In this document: piece by piece, positions 61,736 through 64,000 of the stretch | How the letters are laid out: each line of letters opens with the position of its first letter | Numbering within the stretch: the stretch's first letter is position 1 | Origin: G958296245 sp963664035 | Lineage (GTDB): Bacteria; Chloroflexota; Dehalococcoidia; Lucifugimonadales; G958296245 | Direction of reading: 5' to 3' | Assembly (NCBI GenBank): GCA_963664035.2 | Contig: OY760867.2 | Coordinates: 1,984,001-2,048,000, forward strand | Length of the DNA stretch: 64,000 nucleotides | Translations under genes and position numbers: made by a program | The notes under the pieces: model-generated | What the model was told of the DNA's origin: nothing | Seen by the model: the letters and a program-made list of their open reading frames with translations, nothing else | Database searches by the model: none

Positions 61736-62761
61736 ATGCCCGCCACCGCCGCCGGCCCACAGGTCGGCTTCCTGCGCTACAGCCACACCCTGGGCGTTGC
61801 CGCCATGGGAGGGAGGGGCTTCTACTATCCCAACGACGTGGCCATCGCGCCCAACGGACGCCTCTACGTGCTTGGCCGCTCCCACGAAGGCGACACGCGC
61901 GGCGTCCAGGTATGCGTGACCGACCACGACGGGGGCTTCTACGGCGTCTTCGGGTCGATCGGCGAGGCCGACGGGCAATTCACATGGACGTCCGCCATAG
62001 TCATCGACGCCGACGGGCTGGTCTACGTAAGCGACGAGTACCTTAACCGCATCAGCATCTTCGACGTGTCTGGAAAATTCCTGCGGAAGTGGGGCGACCC
62101 GGGATCGGACGAGGGACAGCTTGATGGGCCGTCAGGCATGGCGCTCGACGCCGACCAGGACATCTGGATGGTGGACCACCGCAACGCCCGCCTGCAGAGG
62201 TTCACGCGGGAGGGCCGTTACCTCTCGGGCTTCGGCAACGGGGGCGGCGGCGGCGGCCAGATGCGCCTGCCGTGGGGCGTGACCGTAGCGCCCGGCGGCG
62301 ACCTGTACGTCGCCGACTGGGGCAACGACCGCATCCTGCGCTTCACCCCGGAGGGCGGATACGTCGGCTCCTACGGCGGGCCCGGGAGCGAGGAGGGCCA
62401 GCTACTGCGCCCCTCCGGCGTCGCGGTCGACGACGACGGCTACGTCTATGTCGCCGACTGGGGCAACAACCGCGTACAGGTCTTCGACCCGGGCGGCGGC
62501 TTCGTATGCGCCGTCATAGGGGAGGCGACGCTGTCGCGGTGGGCCAGGGACTACCTGGACTCCAACGTGGAGGAGAGGGACGCGAGAGACCGCTCCGACA
62601 TGGAGCCCGACGTCCGGACCCTCGGCGTCGACGCGCGGGACGAGCCCTACCACGTCGAGAAGAGGTTCTGGGCCCCCGTCTCGGTCAAGCTCGACGACGC
62701 CGGCAGGCTCCTCGTCACCGACCGCAACCGCCACCGGGTCCAGGTCTACCAGCGAGCGTAG
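61736..62761 (+). CDS. NHL-repeat beta-propeller protein
   Basis: A 341-residue protein with about six NHL blades: FYYPNDVAIAPNGRLYVLGR, GLVYVSDEYLNRISIFD, LDGPSGMALDADQDIWMVD, LPWGVTVAPGGDLYVADWGNDRILRF, LRPSGVAVDDDGYVYVADWGNNRVQVFD, and a final LLVTDRNRHRVQVY. No signal peptide. ATG at 61736, 2 bp after the DUF1800 stop, with GGGAG upstream. A binding or lyase-like propeller; ligand unknown. Confidence 0.88.
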   Translation: MPATAAGPQVGFLRYSHTLGVAAMGGRGFYYPNDVAIAPNGRLYVLGRSHEGDTRGVQVCVTDHDGGFYGVFGSIGEADGQFTWTSAIVIDADGLVYVSDEYLNRISIFDVSGKFLRKWGDPGSDEGQLDGPSGMALDADQDIWMVDHRNARLQRFTREGRYLSGFGNGGGGGGQMRLPWGVTVAPGGDLYVADWGNDRILRFTPEGGYVGSYGGPGSEEGQLLRPSGVAVDDDGYVYVADWGNNRVQVFDPGGGFVCAVIGEATLSRWARDYLDSNVEERDARDRSDMEPDVRTLGVDARDEPYHVEKRFWAPVSVKLDDAGRLLVTDRNRHRVQVYQRA

Positions 62762-62780
62762 GCCTCATCTTTGGCTCGCG

Positions 62781-62809
62781 TTGATTTGGCGGGTCGCCGG
62801 CCATATAAT
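62781..62809 (+). promoter_or_regulatory. Sigma-70-type promoter of the maoC-maoC-plsX operon
   Basis: TTGATT (62781-62786), 17-bp spacer, perfect TATAAT (62804-62809), 33 bp before the ATG at 62842. Confidence 0.75.
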
Positions 62810-62841
62810 CGCCGCAGGAAGATGGTCTCTACAAGGCTGGC

Positions 62842-63252
62842 ATGGCGCTAGACCCGTCCAAGCTGGCGCCGGGCGACGTGGTATCGCGCAGGCGCTTCGA
62901 ACTGGACCCAGACACCATCCGCGACTACGCGGCGGCTGTGGACGACGGCTCCCCCGTCCAGACCGACGCGGACGGCGGGGCCCGGCTGGCGCCGCCGATG
63001 GCGGTTGCGGCACTGATGCTGCGCGGGGTCGTGAACGACCTGGAGCTGCCGGGCGGCACCCTTCACACCGGGCAGGAGATGGAGTTCTTGCGGGCCGTCC
63101 GCGCGGGCGACGAGCTCGACTGCGCGGCGACGGTCGCGCAGAGCTCGGTGCGGGGCGGCAGGCGGTTCGTCGTATTCAGGCTCGCGGTGGAGAACGGCGA
63201 AGGGCAGACCGTGTTGACCGGAACGAGCACGCTGATGGTGCCCGAGGAGTAG
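62842..63252 (+). CDS. MaoC/FAS1-type dehydratase, non-catalytic subunit-like (HadA-type)
   Basis: A 136-residue hot-dog protein: PGDVVSRRRFELDPDTIRDYAAAVDD, APPMAVAALMLR, TLHTGQEMEFLRAVRAGDEL. It lacks the D....H pair of hydratase motif 2, as in HadA/HadC-type partner subunits. It lies 6 bp before a catalytic-looking MaoC gene, so the two likely form a (3R)-hydroxyacyl dehydratase heterodimer in fatty-acid synthesis. Confidence 0.8.
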   Translation: MALDPSKLAPGDVVSRRRFELDPDTIRDYAAAVDDGSPVQTDADGGARLAPPMAVAALMLRGVVNDLELPGGTLHTGQEMEFLRAVRAGDELDCAATVAQSSVRGGRRFVVFRLAVENGEGQTVLTGTSTLMVPEE

Positions 63253-63258
63253 CGGAGG

Positions 63259-63663
63259 ATGGAAGAGGGCGGCGGTCTGCCTGCGGTTACCAAGCTCGTG
63301 ACGCAGGAGCGCATCGAGCGGTACGCCGAGGCGTCCGGGGACTTCAACCCCATCCACGTGGACCCCGAGTACGCCGCGGCGACGCAGTTCGGCGGCACGA
63401 TAGCGCACGGCATGATGGTCGCGGCCATGGCCTCCGAGTCGATGGCGCGCGCCTTCGGGCTGGACTGGTACGAGACGGGGAAGCTGAAGCTGCGGTTCAG
63501 GGCGCCCGTGCGCCCCGGCGAGACGGTCACGGCGAGCGGCAAGGTCAGGAGCGCGAGGCGTCGCGGCGACGCCAGGGAGTTGCGCTGCGCGGTCGAGGTG
63601 CGGAAGGCCGACGGCGAGGCCGCGATCACCGGCGAGGCGGTCGTTTCGATAAGATCGGGTTAG
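63259..63663 (+). CDS. MaoC-type (R)-hydroxyacyl dehydratase, catalytic subunit (HadB-type)
   Basis: A 134-residue hot-dog protein with the full hydratase-2 motif YAEASGDFNPIHVDPEYA (catalytic Asp and His) and FGGTIAHGMMVAAM. Follows the HadA-like gene by 6 bp and precedes plsX, placing it in lipid synthesis. Confidence 0.88.
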   Translation: MEEGGGLPAVTKLVTQERIERYAEASGDFNPIHVDPEYAAATQFGGTIAHGMMVAAMASESMARAFGLDWYETGKLKLRFRAPVRPGETVTASGKVRSARRRGDARELRCAVEVRKADGEAAITGEAVVSIRSG

Positions 63664-63684
63664 ATACCGGCGAAGGAGGCCGAA

Positions 63685-64000
63685 TTGGCTACAGGCGAAA
63701 GAGCGGTACGGGTGGCGGTGGACGCGATGGGCGGAGACCACGCGCCGGGTGAGGTGGTCGCGGGGGCGGTGGAGGCGGCGCGGCGGGGCGGCGTTCAGGT
63801 GATGGTCGTTGGCGACCCCGAGGCGGTGAATGGCGAGCTTGCGCGCCACGACACGGCGGGGCTGCCCGTCGCGCCGGTACCGTCGCAGGGCGTCATCCTG
63901 GAGGACGAGCAGCCGGCCATGGCGCTGCGGCAGAAGCCCAAGGCGTCCATCGTGGTGGCCACGGGCATGGTCAAGGCGGGGCAGGCCGACGCCTGCGTCA
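63685..64000 (+). CDS. plsX: Phosphate acyltransferase PlsX (3' end outside window)
   Basis: The first 105 residues: VRVAVDAMGGDHAPGEVVAGA is the PlsX N-terminal signature, followed by VMVVGDPEAV and QPAMALRQKPKASIVVATGMVKAGQADA. PlsX makes acyl-phosphate from acyl-ACP for phospholipid synthesis. TTG start at 63685, with AAGGAGG 6-12 bases upstream. The gene runs off the right edge. Confidence 0.93.
   Translation, partial: MATGERAVRVAVDAMGGDHAPGEVVAGAVEAARRGGVQVMVVGDPEAVNGELARHDTAGLPVAPVPSQGVILEDEQPAMALRQKPKASIVVATGMVKAGQADACV

Overview
The window is a high-GC (roughly 60-65% by eye) chromosomal segment of a free-living, aerobic or facultative bacterium. Its gene families (GuaB3, UbiA-type decaprenyl-phosphate phosphoribosyltransferase-like protein, ACMSD-like amidohydrolases, DUF1800, NHL propellers, a membrane-bound CCG-domain Fe-S oxidoreductase, TP-rich lipoproteins, many small toxin-antitoxin genes) fit a member of the Chloroflexota, perhaps a Dehalococcoidia/SAR202-like lineage. 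That placement is inference from gene content; there is no rRNA gene in the window to confirm it.

Layout. 1-7 kb: the 3' part of ftsZ, a fluoride channel gene, a heterodimeric ABC exporter and a GH127-like protein. 7-8 kb: a RelE-like toxin with a Panacea/SocA-like partner. 8-16 kb: catabolic enzymes (two amidohydrolases, SDR, zinc MDR), a NifU-like protein, RNase P RNA, a primary-type sigma factor with a terminator hairpin in its leader, tRNA-Leu and a lipoprotein. 17-23 kb: a tandem pair of DivIVA-like coiled-coil proteins, then a tightly overlapping three-gene operon: small secreted/membrane protein, CopC-CopD-cytochrome c fusion, and polytopic membrane protein with a cysteine cluster. 23-35 kb: guaB3, a higA with a wrecked higB, recQ, a sialidase-like protein, a DinB-like protein, an EtfD-like Fe-S oxidoreductase, a UbiA-family transferase and a TP-repeat lipoprotein with an HExxH motif.

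35-50 kb is an accessory/defence island: a DprA/SLOG-like protein, a 24-bp minisatellite, a retropepsin-like protein, HicBA, several antitoxin or DUF2283 genes, an XRE-ImmA/IrrE plus DUF4411 pair, VapBC, a 1186-residue Eco57I-like methyltransferase and a 1143-residue PLD-SNF2 helicase. Two cassettes here (37.3-37.8 kb and 41.2-41.8 kb) are bounded by a copy of the 3' end of the adjacent gene, a pattern that looks like integration at gene 3' ends. Dispersed palindromic repeats sit between genes and also inside the methyltransferase gene, where they are read in frame.

49.6-58.3 kb is a six-gene iron/siderophore-type transport operon: two ABC exporter-fold half-transporters (YbtPQ/IrtAB-like), a substrate-binding lipoprotein carrying two nearly identical domains, two FecCD permeases and a FecE ATPase, preceded by palindromic operator candidates. 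58.5-64 kb holds tRNA-Ala, a compact type II restriction-modification pair (BglII-like endonuclease), DUF1800 and NHL proteins, two MaoC-like dehydratase subunits and the start of plsX.
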